Assembly: GCA_000024525.1 (NCBI GenBank)
Contig: CP001769.1
Coordinates: 6,977,001 to 7,041,000 of the forward strand
Direction: 5' to 3'
Origin: Spirosoma linguale DSM 74
Lineage (GTDB): Bacteria > Bacteroidota > Bacteroidia > Cytophagales > Spirosomataceae
DNA: 64,000 nt
This document shows positions 46,038 through 53,721 of the stretch, in pieces. The notes beneath the pieces were generated by a model. It made no database searches, had not been told where the DNA came from, and worked only from the letters and a program-made list of their open reading frames with translations. Numbering within the stretch: position 1 is the first letter of the stretch; the number at the start of each line of letters is the position of its first letter. Made by a program: the position numbers and the translations under genes.

Positions 46038-46667
46038 TTATTTGTCGAACAACGTTTGAATGGTTGACAGGGCTTCTTCGCTAATGAGCAGTTGGTCGGC
46101 GTTCATCAGGTCGTAGGTATTAACCTGCGATGCTGTTGTAACCTTTGCCTTCTGTACATTCCGGCTCGACAACACAACATTCGTGTTTACGTCGGGCAGA
46201 ATCAGCAGCGTTTTCTTACCGGTTACATTCAGGTCGTTCAGAAACTGGATGTAATCCTTTGTGCGGGGGGCTTCCAGCGCAATGCTGTCGATAACTGAAA
46301 TCTTCTCAGCTTTTGCTTTAACGGCGTAAGCCGACTGGCGGGCCAGCGCTTTCACTTTCTTGTTCAGTTTGAAGCTATAATCGCGGGGACGGGGACCAAA
46401 AATGGTACCACCACCAACGAAGACCGGCGACTTGGCACTACCCGCGCGGGCACCACCTGTACCTTTTTGCTTCTTCAGTTTGCGAGTTGAGTGCGCATTT
46501 TCAGCACGCTCTTTCGCTTTGTGCGTTCCCTGACGTTGATTGGCCAGGTATTGTTTCACGTCGAGGTAAATCGCGTGTTGGTTCGGCTCAATACTGAAAA
46601 CCTCTTCCGGAAGCGTGACCTTTTTGCCTGTGTCCTCGCCTTTGCTGTTATATACGATTACTTCCAT
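46038..46667 (-). CDS. rplD: 50S ribosomal protein L4
   Basis: A 209-residue protein with a long loop (about 45-100, RQGTHKAKERAENAHSTRKL, then KGTGGARAGS) lining the exit tunnel. In several bacteria L4 also represses the S10 operon through the leader; here the leader upstream of rplC holds a terminator-like hairpin that could serve this. Confidence 0.97.
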   Translation of the reverse strand: MEVIVYNSKGEDTGKKVTLPEEVFSIEPNQHAIYLDVKQYLANQRQGTHKAKERAENAHSTRKLKKQKGTGGARAGSAKSPVFVGGGTIFGPRPRDYSFKLNKKVKALARQSAYAVKAKAEKISVIDSIALEAPRTKDYIQFLNDLNVTGKKTLLILPDVNTNVVLSSRNVQKAKVTTASQVNTYDLMNADQLLISEEALSTIQTLFDK

Positions 46668-46670
46668 GAC

Positions 46671-47291
46671 CTACTTCTCGATAATAACGTATGAATTTTT
46701 GGCTCCTGGAATTGAACCGCTAACAACGAGCAGGTTTTGCTCAGGCAGAACACGCAAAACGCGTAGGTTTTGAACCTTCACACGGTTGCCGCCCATACGG
46801 CCGGCCATCCGAAGACCTTTGAACACACGCGATGGGAACGAACAGGCACCGATCGAACCTGGGTGACGACCCCGGTTATGCTGACCGTGCGTTTGACCGC
46901 CTACACCACCGAATCCGTGACGTTTCACAACGCCCTGGAAACCACGACCTTTAGCTGTTCCGACTACGTCAACGAAGTCAGTTTCTGCAAATACGTCGGC
47001 CACCGTAAGAGTTGTACCTAATGCAAGTTCCTGTTCGAATTCTTTGAATTCAACCAGTTTCCGCTTAGGTGTGGTGCCTGCTTTTTTGAAGTGGCCCATC
47101 TCCGGCTTGTTGCTGTGCTTTTCTTTCTTGTCGCCATAACCCAGCTGCACAGCTGTGTAGCCATCTTTCTCGACGCTACGAACTTGAGTTACGACACAGG
47201 GACCCGTCTCAATCACTGTACATGCCAGAGCCTGCCCGTCCGCATTGTACACGCTGGTCATCCCGATTTTCTTGCCAATTAAACCAGACAT
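46671..47291 (-). CDS. rplC: 50S ribosomal protein L3
   Basis: A 206-residue protein near the peptidyl transferase centre. I use ATG 47291 ([16 protein letters not shown]), the usual L3 start; a longer frame reaching 47408 would run through a promoter-like element and adds no conserved residues. GHRKTGGRTPGH-like wording reads here as [20 protein letters not shown], with [16 protein letters not shown] following. It is the first gene of this operon block; rpsJ, usually just upstream, is absent. Confidence 0.96.
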   Translation of the reverse strand: MSGLIGKKIGMTSVYNADGQALACTVIETGPCVVTQVRSVEKDGYTAVQLGYGDKKEKHSNKPEMGHFKKAGTTPKRKLVEFKEFEQELALGTTLTVADVFAETDFVDVVGTAKGRGFQGVVKRHGFGGVGGQTHGQHNRGRHPGSIGACSFPSRVFKGLRMAGRMGGNRVKVQNLRVLRVLPEQNLLVVSGSIPGAKNSYVIIEK

Positions 47292-47363
47292 TTGTGTTTG
47301 TTTAAAGTAAGCAGGTAAAAAATAGGTATTCATTTCCCCGTTCGGACCTTCCGAATCGGGGCG

Positions 47364-47371
47364 CAAAGGTA
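47364..47371 (-). promoter_or_regulatory. Proximal promoter element of the ribosomal operon
   Basis: On the minus strand TACCTTTG fits the -7 consensus TAnnTTTG, 73 nt before rplC and downstream of the leader terminator. The -33 element is unclear. Confidence 0.45.
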
Positions 47372-47426
47372 GGCAAATAATCAGACGAATCCTATATCTG
47401 CTTAACAATCAGCTCCAAAACGACAT

Positions 47427-47457
47427 AAAAAAAGGTCGGGCGCAAAGCACCTGACCT
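47427..47457 (-). terminator. Terminator-like hairpin in the rplC leader
   Basis: On the minus strand AGGTCAGG and CCCGACCT pair (8 bp, one mismatch) around a 9-nt loop and are followed by seven T. It lies 136 nt before rplC and after the distal promoter element, the layout of an attenuator. Confidence 0.7.
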
Positions 47458-47575
47458 CAAATGGCAGACAGTACGATGCAATGCAACGTCTGTTTGCCGA
47501 AAAAGTCAGATGTGGTTTCCTTACGGACCTTCACCCTCGTATGTCGTTAGACTCGATGTTCCGAGTTTGGGAGTG

Positions 47576-47583
47576 CAAAAGTA
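47576..47583 (-). promoter_or_regulatory. Distal promoter element of the ribosomal operon
   Basis: Minus-strand TACTTTTG fits TAnnTTTG. A transcript from here would have a leader of about 280 nt containing the hairpin at 47427-47457. Confidence 0.45.
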
Positions 47584-47675
47584 TGAAATAGTTAGGAGAA
47601 ATAGAAAATTTATTTTAAAGAAAGTTTGGTAGTGTGTTTTTATGGTTGATGTTGAGATCATCCCGATGTCTGTTC

Positions 47676-47743
47676 GGTCGCTATGCGACCAAGAAAGCGT
47701 GTTGTTCATTGAGATGCTACAAACATCTCGTCGCTAACGCGAC
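47676..47743 (+). repeat. REP-like unit A
   Basis: Palindrome GGTCGC-TAT-GCGACC (47676-47690), then 47717-47743 ending in GTCGC-TAAC-GCGAC preceded by CTACAAACATCTC. The 27-nt end is exactly inverted in unit B. Confidence 0.85.
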
Positions 47744-47874
47744 TGTGCTAGCTCGGTCAGGGATCTCCTTGGTGTTCTAAGCAGTCAGCTCACAATATCT
47801 TTTGCCTTAGTGCGCTTTAGCGACTATAGTAACTAAAGAAAGGAGCACCTTCTACTATAGAAGGTTGACGTTCG

Positions 47875-47940
47875 GTCGCGTTAGCGACGAGATGTTTGTA
47901 GTATAAGTGCCATAATCATATCTCTCGTCGCGTAGCGACG
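47875..47940 (-). repeat. REP-like unit B
   Basis: Inverted copy of unit A: 47875-47901 is the exact reverse complement of 47717-47743, and CGTCGC-GTA-GCGACG lies at 47926-47940, 5 nt from the transposase stop. Between A and B (47744-47874) only a small hairpin is seen at 47847-47865 (ACCTTCTA/TAGAAGGT). Confidence 0.85.
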
Positions 47941-47945
47941 GAACG

Positions 47946-48407
47946 TCATTCCAGCGGTTTAAAAAGATAACGTTCATCGTAATCCACCTTAAACTTCTGC
48001 AAAAAAGTGACATACTCTTCTGCGAATGTTCGTTTTCGGTGATGCTCTTCCTGATTTACGATATACTTAACGACAGCGTCAATTTGTGAATGACTATATG
48101 AAAAGGCACCATATCCTGCTTGCCACTCGAAGTGCCCCTTGACCAAACGCTTATCATTAATCCATTTCGAAGAGTGACCTTTTATGTCCTGCATAAGTTC
48201 AGAAATGGATTGTTTAGGGTTGATGCCTATGAAAACGTGAACATGATCTGGCATTCCATTAATGGCTAGGAGCTTATGATCCTGATTTTGTACGATGCCA
48301 GTCATATATCTGTATAAATCTTCTTTCCAAGGTTGTAGTATGAGGCCATAACGGTGCTTGACCGCAAAGACGGTATGTAAATAAATTTGAGTGTAGGTGT
48401 TTGGCAT
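47946..48407 (-). CDS. Y1 (HUH) transposase, IS200/IS605 TnpA or RAYT type
   Basis: A 153-residue single-strand DNA transposase. The metal-binding HUH motif is His55-Val-His57 in PDHVHVFI, and Tyr115 in VVKYIVNQ is the likely nucleophile that forms the 5'-phosphotyrosine link. I use ATG 48407 (MPNTYTQIYL) rather than the ATG seven codons upstream because family members start this way. No TnpB partner is present. The gene is flanked on both sides by inverted REP-like units (B and C), the arrangement of REP-associated transposases that move REPs rather than themselves. An IS200-type insertion with hairpin ends is the alternative. The frame looks intact, so the enzyme may be active. Confidence 0.88.
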   Translation of the reverse strand: MPNTYTQIYLHTVFAVKHRYGLILQPWKEDLYRYMTGIVQNQDHKLLAINGMPDHVHVFIGINPKQSISELMQDIKGHSSKWINDKRLVKGHFEWQAGYGAFSYSHSQIDAVVKYIVNQEEHHRKRTFAEEYVTFLQKFKVDYDERYLFKPLE

Positions 48408-48433
48408 GTTTCTTAGACGAGGATACATCCGTT

Positions 48434-48502
48434 TGGTCGCTACGCGACCATAAATAGGGCTAATTCATCTTGGTGCTACAAACATTAGGTCGCTAACGCG
48501 AC
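48434..48502 (+). repeat. REP-like unit C
   Basis: Palindrome TGGTCGC-TAC-GCGACCA (48434-48450), then 48476-48502, which equals the unit A end except for three bases and contains GTCGC-TAAC-GCGAC. Confidence 0.85.
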
Positions 48503-48563
48503 TAAGTCGGAGAATAAATAGGTAATTGGGGCGGGCCTATTCGGGCCAATAGTTAACCTTATA

Positions 48564-48632
48564 GTCGCGTTAGCGACGAGATGTTTGTAGCCTAGTCAGT
48601 ATCACCAGTGTATCCCTCGTCCCGTAGTGACG
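48564..48632 (-). repeat. REP-like unit D
   Basis: 48564-48590 is identical to the 27-nt core of unit B. 48618-48632 (CGTCCCGTAGTGACG) is a decayed form of unit B's second palindrome. From 48633 to the next gene nothing is recognised except a TAGGTTTG -7 match at 48736-48743. Confidence 0.85.
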
Positions 48633-48795
48633 TAATGCTTGTACGTGCGCAAGGTTGTTCATTCAGTTTCAACTGGTTGATAGAATTCACTCGTTCGATT
48701 CAAGAATGTAGAAATAACAAATCCTATAAAACAGTAGGTTTGGGCATTTCTTTCATTTGTTGACTTATCGCAACCGCCCGAATCTTGTTTCATTC

Positions 48796-49740
48796 ATGAC
48801 TCATTCAGTAACTCGTCGTCAAACGCTGGCGGCTCTGACTGCCTCTGTAGGGGCAACTCTTTCCTCAACCTCGTCGCCAGCCATGTCGGCACCAACTGCT
48901 CAGTCTCCGTTCACGATTTGTTTGAATATGAGTACGATTCGGGGGCAAAAGCTGGGCTTTGTAAAAGAACTCGAAGCGGCTTCGAAAGCCGGGTTTCGGT
49001 CGGTTGAAATATGGATCGAGACGTTACAGACTTATTTGAAAAGCGGTGGGACGACAGGCGAAGCCCGACGGATTCTGGGTGATAACGGAATAAAAGTTGA
49101 AAATGCCATCGGGTTCGCCCCCTGGATTATCGACGATGAAGCCGCTCGTGCTAAGGGACTCGCTCAGTTAAAGAGCGAAATGGAGATGCTGGCCGAAGTG
49201 GGTTGCAAACGCGTAGCGACTCCACCTATTGGCGCGCAATCGCCGGGGAGCCCTAAAGTTGATCTGTATAAAGCGGCCGAACGCTACCGGGCTATTCTGG
49301 AAATAGGCGACAAGACAGGTGTTGTTCCCCAATTGGAATTATGGGGTTTTTCGCCTAACCTGAGTCGATTGGGCGAAGTGATGTTTGTGGCCATTGAAAG
49401 TGGTCATCCATCGGCACGGGTGCTGCTGGACATTTATCACCTGTACAAAGGCGGTTCAGGGAATACGATGCTCCCATTGGTTGGTAAATCGGCTATCGAG
49501 GTATTCCACGTGAATGACTACACGGCCAACTTTACACGAGAAAAAATAGTCGATGCCGACCGGGTATTTCCGGGCGATGGCGTGGCGCCGATTCGCGAGA
49601 CGCTTAAACTCATCAAGCGAACCGACCAGCCTATCGTTCTATCATTAGAGGTGTTCAATAAAGAGTATTATGCGCAGGACGCCCTTACCGTTACCAAAAC
49701 GGCCATGGCGAAAATGAAAGCGATGGTAGCCGGGGTTTAA
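48796..49740 (+). CDS. Sugar phosphate isomerase/epimerase-like TIM barrel protein
   Basis: A 314-residue protein of the xylose isomerase-like TIM-barrel superfamily. The ATG at 48796 gives a Tat-like leader ([20 protein letters not shown]), so export through the Tat pathway is likely; an upstream TTG would put extra residues before it. Family features are the metal-ligand regions [39 protein letters not shown] and the final [11 protein letters not shown]. Members isomerise or epimerise sugars or act on inositol derivatives; the substrate is not known. Its last 4 nt overlap the convergent SDR gene. Confidence 0.88.
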   Translation: MTHSVTRRQTLAALTASVGATLSSTSSPAMSAPTAQSPFTICLNMSTIRGQKLGFVKELEAASKAGFRSVEIWIETLQTYLKSGGTTGEARRILGDNGIKVENAIGFAPWIIDDEAARAKGLAQLKSEMEMLAEVGCKRVATPPIGAQSPGSPKVDLYKAAERYRAILEIGDKTGVVPQLELWGFSPNLSRLGEVMFVAIESGHPSARVLLDIYHLYKGGSGNTMLPLVGKSAIEVFHVNDYTANFTREKIVDADRVFPGDGVAPIRETLKLIKRTDQPIVLSLEVFNKEYYAQDALTVTKTAMAKMKAMVAGV

Positions 49741-50507
49741 TACGCCCAGGCCATCAGGCCGCCATCAACGGAGATAGTCTGGCCTGTTACGTAACTGGAC
49801 GCGGGCATACACAGGAACGAAACCACCGAAGCTACTTCTTCGGGTTCACCCACGCGATTCATGGGTGTCCGTTTTAGAATACCCGCTAATTTCTCAGGAT
49901 TGGTCAAAACGGGCGTTGCCAGAGGGGTATTTATATACCAGGGGGCGACCGAGTTGACCCGAATGCCATCCGCAGCCCACTCAACCGCCAGGTTTCGGGT
50001 AAGCTGAAGCATGGCGGCTTTGGTCATGCCATACAGCGAGCCGCTGCTGGTATGCGCCAGCCCCGATACCGAAGAAATCATAACGACTTTTCCGGACGAT
50101 GATGCTTTTAACAGCGGATAAGCCGCCTGGGTCAGTTCGTAGGCTGAGCGCAGATTTGTGTTCAGCACATGGTCATACTCAGCCGGGCTGTAGTCGGCGG
50201 TGGCTTTGCGGATGTTGGTGCCCGCGTTATTAACCAGAATTTCCAGACCTCCCCAGTTGGCTTTTACTGCGTCGATGACCTGCGTTGCTGTGCCCGGCTG
50301 GCTCATGTCGACGGCTAGCCCATCGACCGTATGGCCCTGTTGCCGGTACGCAGTGAGTTGTTGCTGAAGCAGCGCATTATCGCGGGCAACGATGAATACA
50401 GTAGCGCCGAGGTCGAGGAATTGCCGCACAATGGCTTCGCCAATTCCTTTTGTTCCGCCCGTTACGAGGGCACGTTGGCCGCTAAGCGACCAGAGTGATT
50501 GGTTCAT
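49737..50507 (-). CDS. SDR family NAD(P)-dependent oxidoreductase
   Basis: A 256-residue classical short-chain dehydrogenase. Cofactor motif TGGTKGIG at 16-23, NNAG at 93-96, catalytic Ser145 or Ser146, Tyr159 and Lys163 (YGMTK). The wording [10 protein letters not shown] and [15 protein letters not shown] is close to tropinone reductase-like plant and bacterial SDRs. The substrate cannot be read. It ends inside the stop region of the upstream isomerase-like gene on the other strand, a 4-nt tail-to-tail overlap. Confidence 0.92.
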   Translation of the reverse strand: MNQSLWSLSGQRALVTGGTKGIGEAIVRQFLDLGATVFIVARDNALLQQQLTAYRQQGHTVDGLAVDMSQPGTATQVIDAVKANWGGLEILVNNAGTNIRKATADYSPAEYDHVLNTNLRSAYELTQAAYPLLKASSSGKVVMISSVSGLAHTSSGSLYGMTKAAMLQLTRNLAVEWAADGIRVNSVAPWYINTPLATPVLTNPEKLAGILKRTPMNRVGEPEEVASVVSFLCMPASSYVTGQTISVDGGLMAWAY

Positions 50508-50556
50508 GAGCTAAAGGTCAGTAATTTTAGCTTTTCACCAAACTAAAACTGCTCAC

Positions 50557-51900
50557 ATGAACAAACGCATGAGGCTTTTGGCTGTATTGACGCTTTCGGC
50601 AAGCGTTGTATTGGCGCAGAACAAGCCTAAGCCCGAGGACGTACAAACGTTCACGCTGAAGAACGGCATGAAATTCATGGTCCTCGAAGACCACTCCATT
50701 CCCAATGCTAACTTCTATACATTCTGGAAAGTTGGCTCCCGTAACGAAGTACATGGCATAACGGGCTTGTCCCACTTTTTTGAACACATGATGTTCAACG
50801 GAGCCAAAAAGTACGGCCCCAAGCAGTTCGACCGGGTAATGGAAGCCAACGGCGGCTCAAATAATGCCTATACCACGCAAAATACGACGGTATATACCGA
50901 CTGGTTTCAAAGCGGTGCTCTCGAAACAATCTTTGACCTGGAAGCCGACCGAATTCGCGATTTGGCCATCGACCCAAAAATGGTCGAGAGCGAACGAGGT
51001 GTTGTCCTGTCGGAGCGTAGTACTGGTTTAGAAAATAGCAATTATCGGGTGATCAGCGAACTGGTGCAGGCCACAGCCTTTGTCGAACATCCGTATATGT
51101 TTCCGGTAATTGGCTTCGAGTCGGATATTAAGAAATGGACGCAGGCCGATCTGGAACGGTATTTTAAAACGTATTACTCACCGAACAACGCCGTGGCGGT
51201 GGTGGTAGGCGACGTAACGGCCGCACAGGTGAAGAAACTGGCGGAGCGGTATATCGAGTCTATCCCTGCCCAGAAGCTCCCCGACAGCCTGCGTACCGTT
51301 GAGCCACCCCAAAACGGTGAACGGCGCGTAACGACCTATAAGGACGTAGCAACGCCGAATATTCTCCTGGCCTATCATACCCCCGCCACAAGCCACCCAG
51401 ATTATTACGCCATCGACCTGCTGAGTGGCATTTTAAGTTCTGGTAATTCATCGCGACTTGTAAAATCGCTGGTACTGGATTCGACCATTGCATCGCGGGC
51501 ATTTGCCAACTTCGGCGAATCGTTCGATCCAAGCCTCTTTTCAATCTACGCAATTGCTGCCAGCGGTATCTCGGCCGAAAAACTAGAACAGTCGGTATTG
51601 CACCAGATTGATAAAGTAATTAACGAAGGCATTACCGATGTGGAACTGCAAAAGCTGAAGAATCAGAAACTGATGGAGTTTTATCGAACAATGGAGTCGA
51701 TCAACGGGAAAGCCAACTCGCTGGGTACCTACGAACTGTTTTTCGGCGATTATAAAAAGCTCTACGAAGCCCCGGCTCTCTATGAAAAGGTAACGAAAGA
51801 GGATGTTCAGCGGGTCGCTAAAACGTACCTGACCAACCGTAACCGTACCGTTGGGTATCTGTTGCCAGAGCCAAAAGCCAACCCGGTTAAGAACAATTAA
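50557..51900 (+). CDS. M16 family zinc peptidase, catalytic subunit
   Basis: A 447-residue periplasmic peptidase with a signal peptide ending in VLAQ. The inverted zinc motif HxxEH is His73-Phe-Phe-Glu76-His77, and the third ligand is Glu153 in VVLSER, the expected 76 residues later. Two similar M16 domains follow the processing-peptidase layout. The next gene codes for a related subunit without zinc ligands, so the pair probably forms a heterodimer with one active site, as in mitochondrial processing peptidase. The substrate is not known. Confidence 0.93.
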   Translation: MNKRMRLLAVLTLSASVVLAQNKPKPEDVQTFTLKNGMKFMVLEDHSIPNANFYTFWKVGSRNEVHGITGLSHFFEHMMFNGAKKYGPKQFDRVMEANGGSNNAYTTQNTTVYTDWFQSGALETIFDLEADRIRDLAIDPKMVESERGVVLSERSTGLENSNYRVISELVQATAFVEHPYMFPVIGFESDIKKWTQADLERYFKTYYSPNNAVAVVVGDVTAAQVKKLAERYIESIPAQKLPDSLRTVEPPQNGERRVTTYKDVATPNILLAYHTPATSHPDYYAIDLLSGILSSGNSSRLVKSLVLDSTIASRAFANFGESFDPSLFSIYAIAASGISAEKLEQSVLHQIDKVINEGITDVELQKLKNQKLMEFYRTMESINGKANSLGTYELFFGDYKKLYEAPALYEKVTKEDVQRVAKTYLTNRNRTVGYLLPEPKANPVKNN

Positions 51901-51957
51901 TATGACTCAAACCTATAAGGTTTCGAAACTTATAGGTTATGCAATAGCCATCATCTA

Positions 51958-53334
51958 ATGAAATACATACTTACCTTATTTAGTACGCTCGTTATAACGG
52001 GAGCGTCGTGGGCGCAGACGTTTAAAGTGCCGCCCTATCAAAAATTCAAGCTGAAGAACGGCCTGACGGTCTATTTGATGGAACAGCACGAGGTGCCGCT
52101 CATCAATGTATCGGCGGTATTCGATGCGGGTGCGGTGCAGGATGGAAACCGGTATGGACTGGCCAACATGACGGCCGATGCGCTGCTGTTTGGGAGTTCG
52201 AAGTACACGAAGGCGCAGCTGGAAGAGAAAACCGAATACGTTGGCGCAAGTGTAGACACATACGCTGGGAAGGAAGTAGCCAAACTGAGTGCGTCCTTTG
52301 CCGTAAAAGATCAGGACTTACTGTTCGATATTATTCAGGACGTACTAACGAAGCCCACCTTCGATCAGGGCGAGTTCGATAAATACAGACAACGCCAACT
52401 GCTACAGTTGACCCAACAGAAAGAAAGTCCGAGGGGCGTGGTGGGGTCGTACTTTAACAAATTCGTGTTTGAGGGCCACCCATACGCCAATCCGCTAACC
52501 GGCACGCCTAATTCGGTATCGGCCATATCGGCAAATGATGTTCGGCAGTTTTACCAGAAAAACTTCACCACCGATCGGGCGGCCATTGCCATCGTGGGCG
52601 ATTTCAACACAGCGGCCATGAAAAAGCGCATTACCGACCTGTTTGGCAGTTGGAAAACGGCACTCGCCACATCCCCTGCGTTGACCGACCCAACCGTTGC
52701 CTTCGATAAAAGCCGCGTCCTGCTCGTCAATAAAGATGATGCTCGTGAAACAACGTTCCTGATAGGCGGTAAAGGTATCACACAGAATAACCCCGATTTT
52801 ATACCCGTCACCGTTGTCAACACCATTCTGGGTGGTCGGTTTACGTCCTGGCTGAACGATGCCCTGCGCGTAAATTCCGGTTTGACCTATGGGGCCAGCA
52901 GCCGTTTCGGTACTTTCCGGAAAAGTGGCACCTTTGCTATTTCGACGTTTACAAAAGTCAGTACTACCACGCAGGCAATCGATATGGCCTTGCAGGTGCT
53001 CGACAGTCTGCACCGGACGAGTATTGACGAGAAAACGCTTTCGTCGGCTAAAAACTACGTAAAAGCCGACTTCCCACCGAGGTATGAGTCGGCTGCTGAA
53101 CTAGCCAATTTGTTGACGGATATGTTTAGCCTGGGCTTTGATGAATCGTTCATTAACAATTTTCAGAAAAACGTCGATGGACTTACAGTGGCTAAAACCC
53201 GCCAGATTATCGACCAGTATTTTCCGAAAGACAAGCTTCAGTTCGTGCTGATTGGCAAAGCGGAAACCATTCGGGACAAGGTGAAGAAATACGGAACCAT
53301 CACCGAAAAAGAAATTAAAGCCGAAGGGTTTTAA
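51958..53334 (+). CDS. M16 family peptidase-like, non-catalytic subunit
   Basis: A 458-residue exported protein (signal peptide ending SWAQT) with two M16 domains. At the zinc-site position it reads GLANMTADALLFG, so HxxEH is lost. SGLTYGASSRF in the second half resembles the substrate-anchoring Arg/Tyr region of M16 partners. It starts 57 nt after the catalytic subunit and is likely cotranscribed. The role is probably substrate binding and chamber closure. Confidence 0.92.
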   Translation: MKYILTLFSTLVITGASWAQTFKVPPYQKFKLKNGLTVYLMEQHEVPLINVSAVFDAGAVQDGNRYGLANMTADALLFGSSKYTKAQLEEKTEYVGASVDTYAGKEVAKLSASFAVKDQDLLFDIIQDVLTKPTFDQGEFDKYRQRQLLQLTQQKESPRGVVGSYFNKFVFEGHPYANPLTGTPNSVSAISANDVRQFYQKNFTTDRAAIAIVGDFNTAAMKKRITDLFGSWKTALATSPALTDPTVAFDKSRVLLVNKDDARETTFLIGGKGITQNNPDFIPVTVVNTILGGRFTSWLNDALRVNSGLTYGASSRFGTFRKSGTFAISTFTKVSTTTQAIDMALQVLDSLHRTSIDEKTLSSAKNYVKADFPPRYESAAELANLLTDMFSLGFDESFINNFQKNVDGLTVAKTRQIIDQYFPKDKLQFVLIGKAETIRDKVKKYGTITEKEIKAEGF

Positions 53335-53346
53335 CAGGAGCGCGAC

Positions 53347-53413
53347 TTACACAAAGCGGCACTGGGAACACAATGAATAGATTTCTTTGTGTTCCCAGTG
53401 CCGCTTTGTGTAA
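53347..53413. repeat. Perfect 27-bp inverted repeat after the M16 pair
   Basis: Arms 53347-53373 and 53387-53413 are exact reverse complements with a 13-nt loop. It begins 12 nt after the stop. There is no T-run, but the stem could still end transcription or protect the 3' end. The arms have no internal palindrome. Confidence 0.9.
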
Positions 53414-53420
53414 ATAACCC

Positions 53421-53428
53421 TACCTTTG
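53421..53428 (+). promoter_or_regulatory. Promoter element of the cobalamin operon
   Basis: TACCTTTG fits TAnnTTTG, placing the start at about 53435, right at the 5' edge of the riboswitch. Confidence 0.5.
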
Positions 53429-53436
53429 TCATCGAG

Positions 53437-53626
53437 TTATCGGTGCCTGATGCTGCTTCGTAGCGGCTTTCAAGGCTTAAAAGGGAAGTTGGTGTAACGC
53501 CAGCGCTGTCCCCGCAACTGTAAGTCTTACCTAAAATCGGTTCAATCTACATGACCACTGCGCTGACCGCCAGCGTGGGAAGGTCCGATCCGATAAGACG
53601 AGCCAGGAGACCTGCCGAAGACCATC
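53437..53626 (+). ncRNA. Cobalamin riboswitch
   Basis: The aptamer core is clear: AAAAGGGAAGTTGGTGTAA, then CGCTGTCCCCGCAACTGTAAG, then GGGAAGG and the 3' conserved GAGCCAGGAGACCTGCC with GAAGACCA. This is the adenosylcobalamin-sensing class that shuts off B12 uptake genes when B12 is plentiful. Bases 53627-53721 would be the expression platform; no U-run terminator is seen there, so control of translation start is more likely. Confidence 0.95.
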
Positions 53627-53721
53627 CGTTGTTCTGGCGTTCGGAGGAAACGCCCCAACCGCGTGCTATTGGTCAGCGACTTTATCCGCTGACAACTTGA
53701 TGCACATTTTTCAACGATACA

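Noticed and set aside
47292..47408. Longer rplC start adding 39 residues
   Set aside because: The added part runs through the TACCTTTG promoter element and is not conserved in L3; ATG 47291 opens the standard [11 protein letters not shown].
47676..48632. Possible CRISPR array
   Set aside because: The repeats are palindromic, alternate in orientation and are unevenly spaced around a transposase gene, and no cas gene is near.
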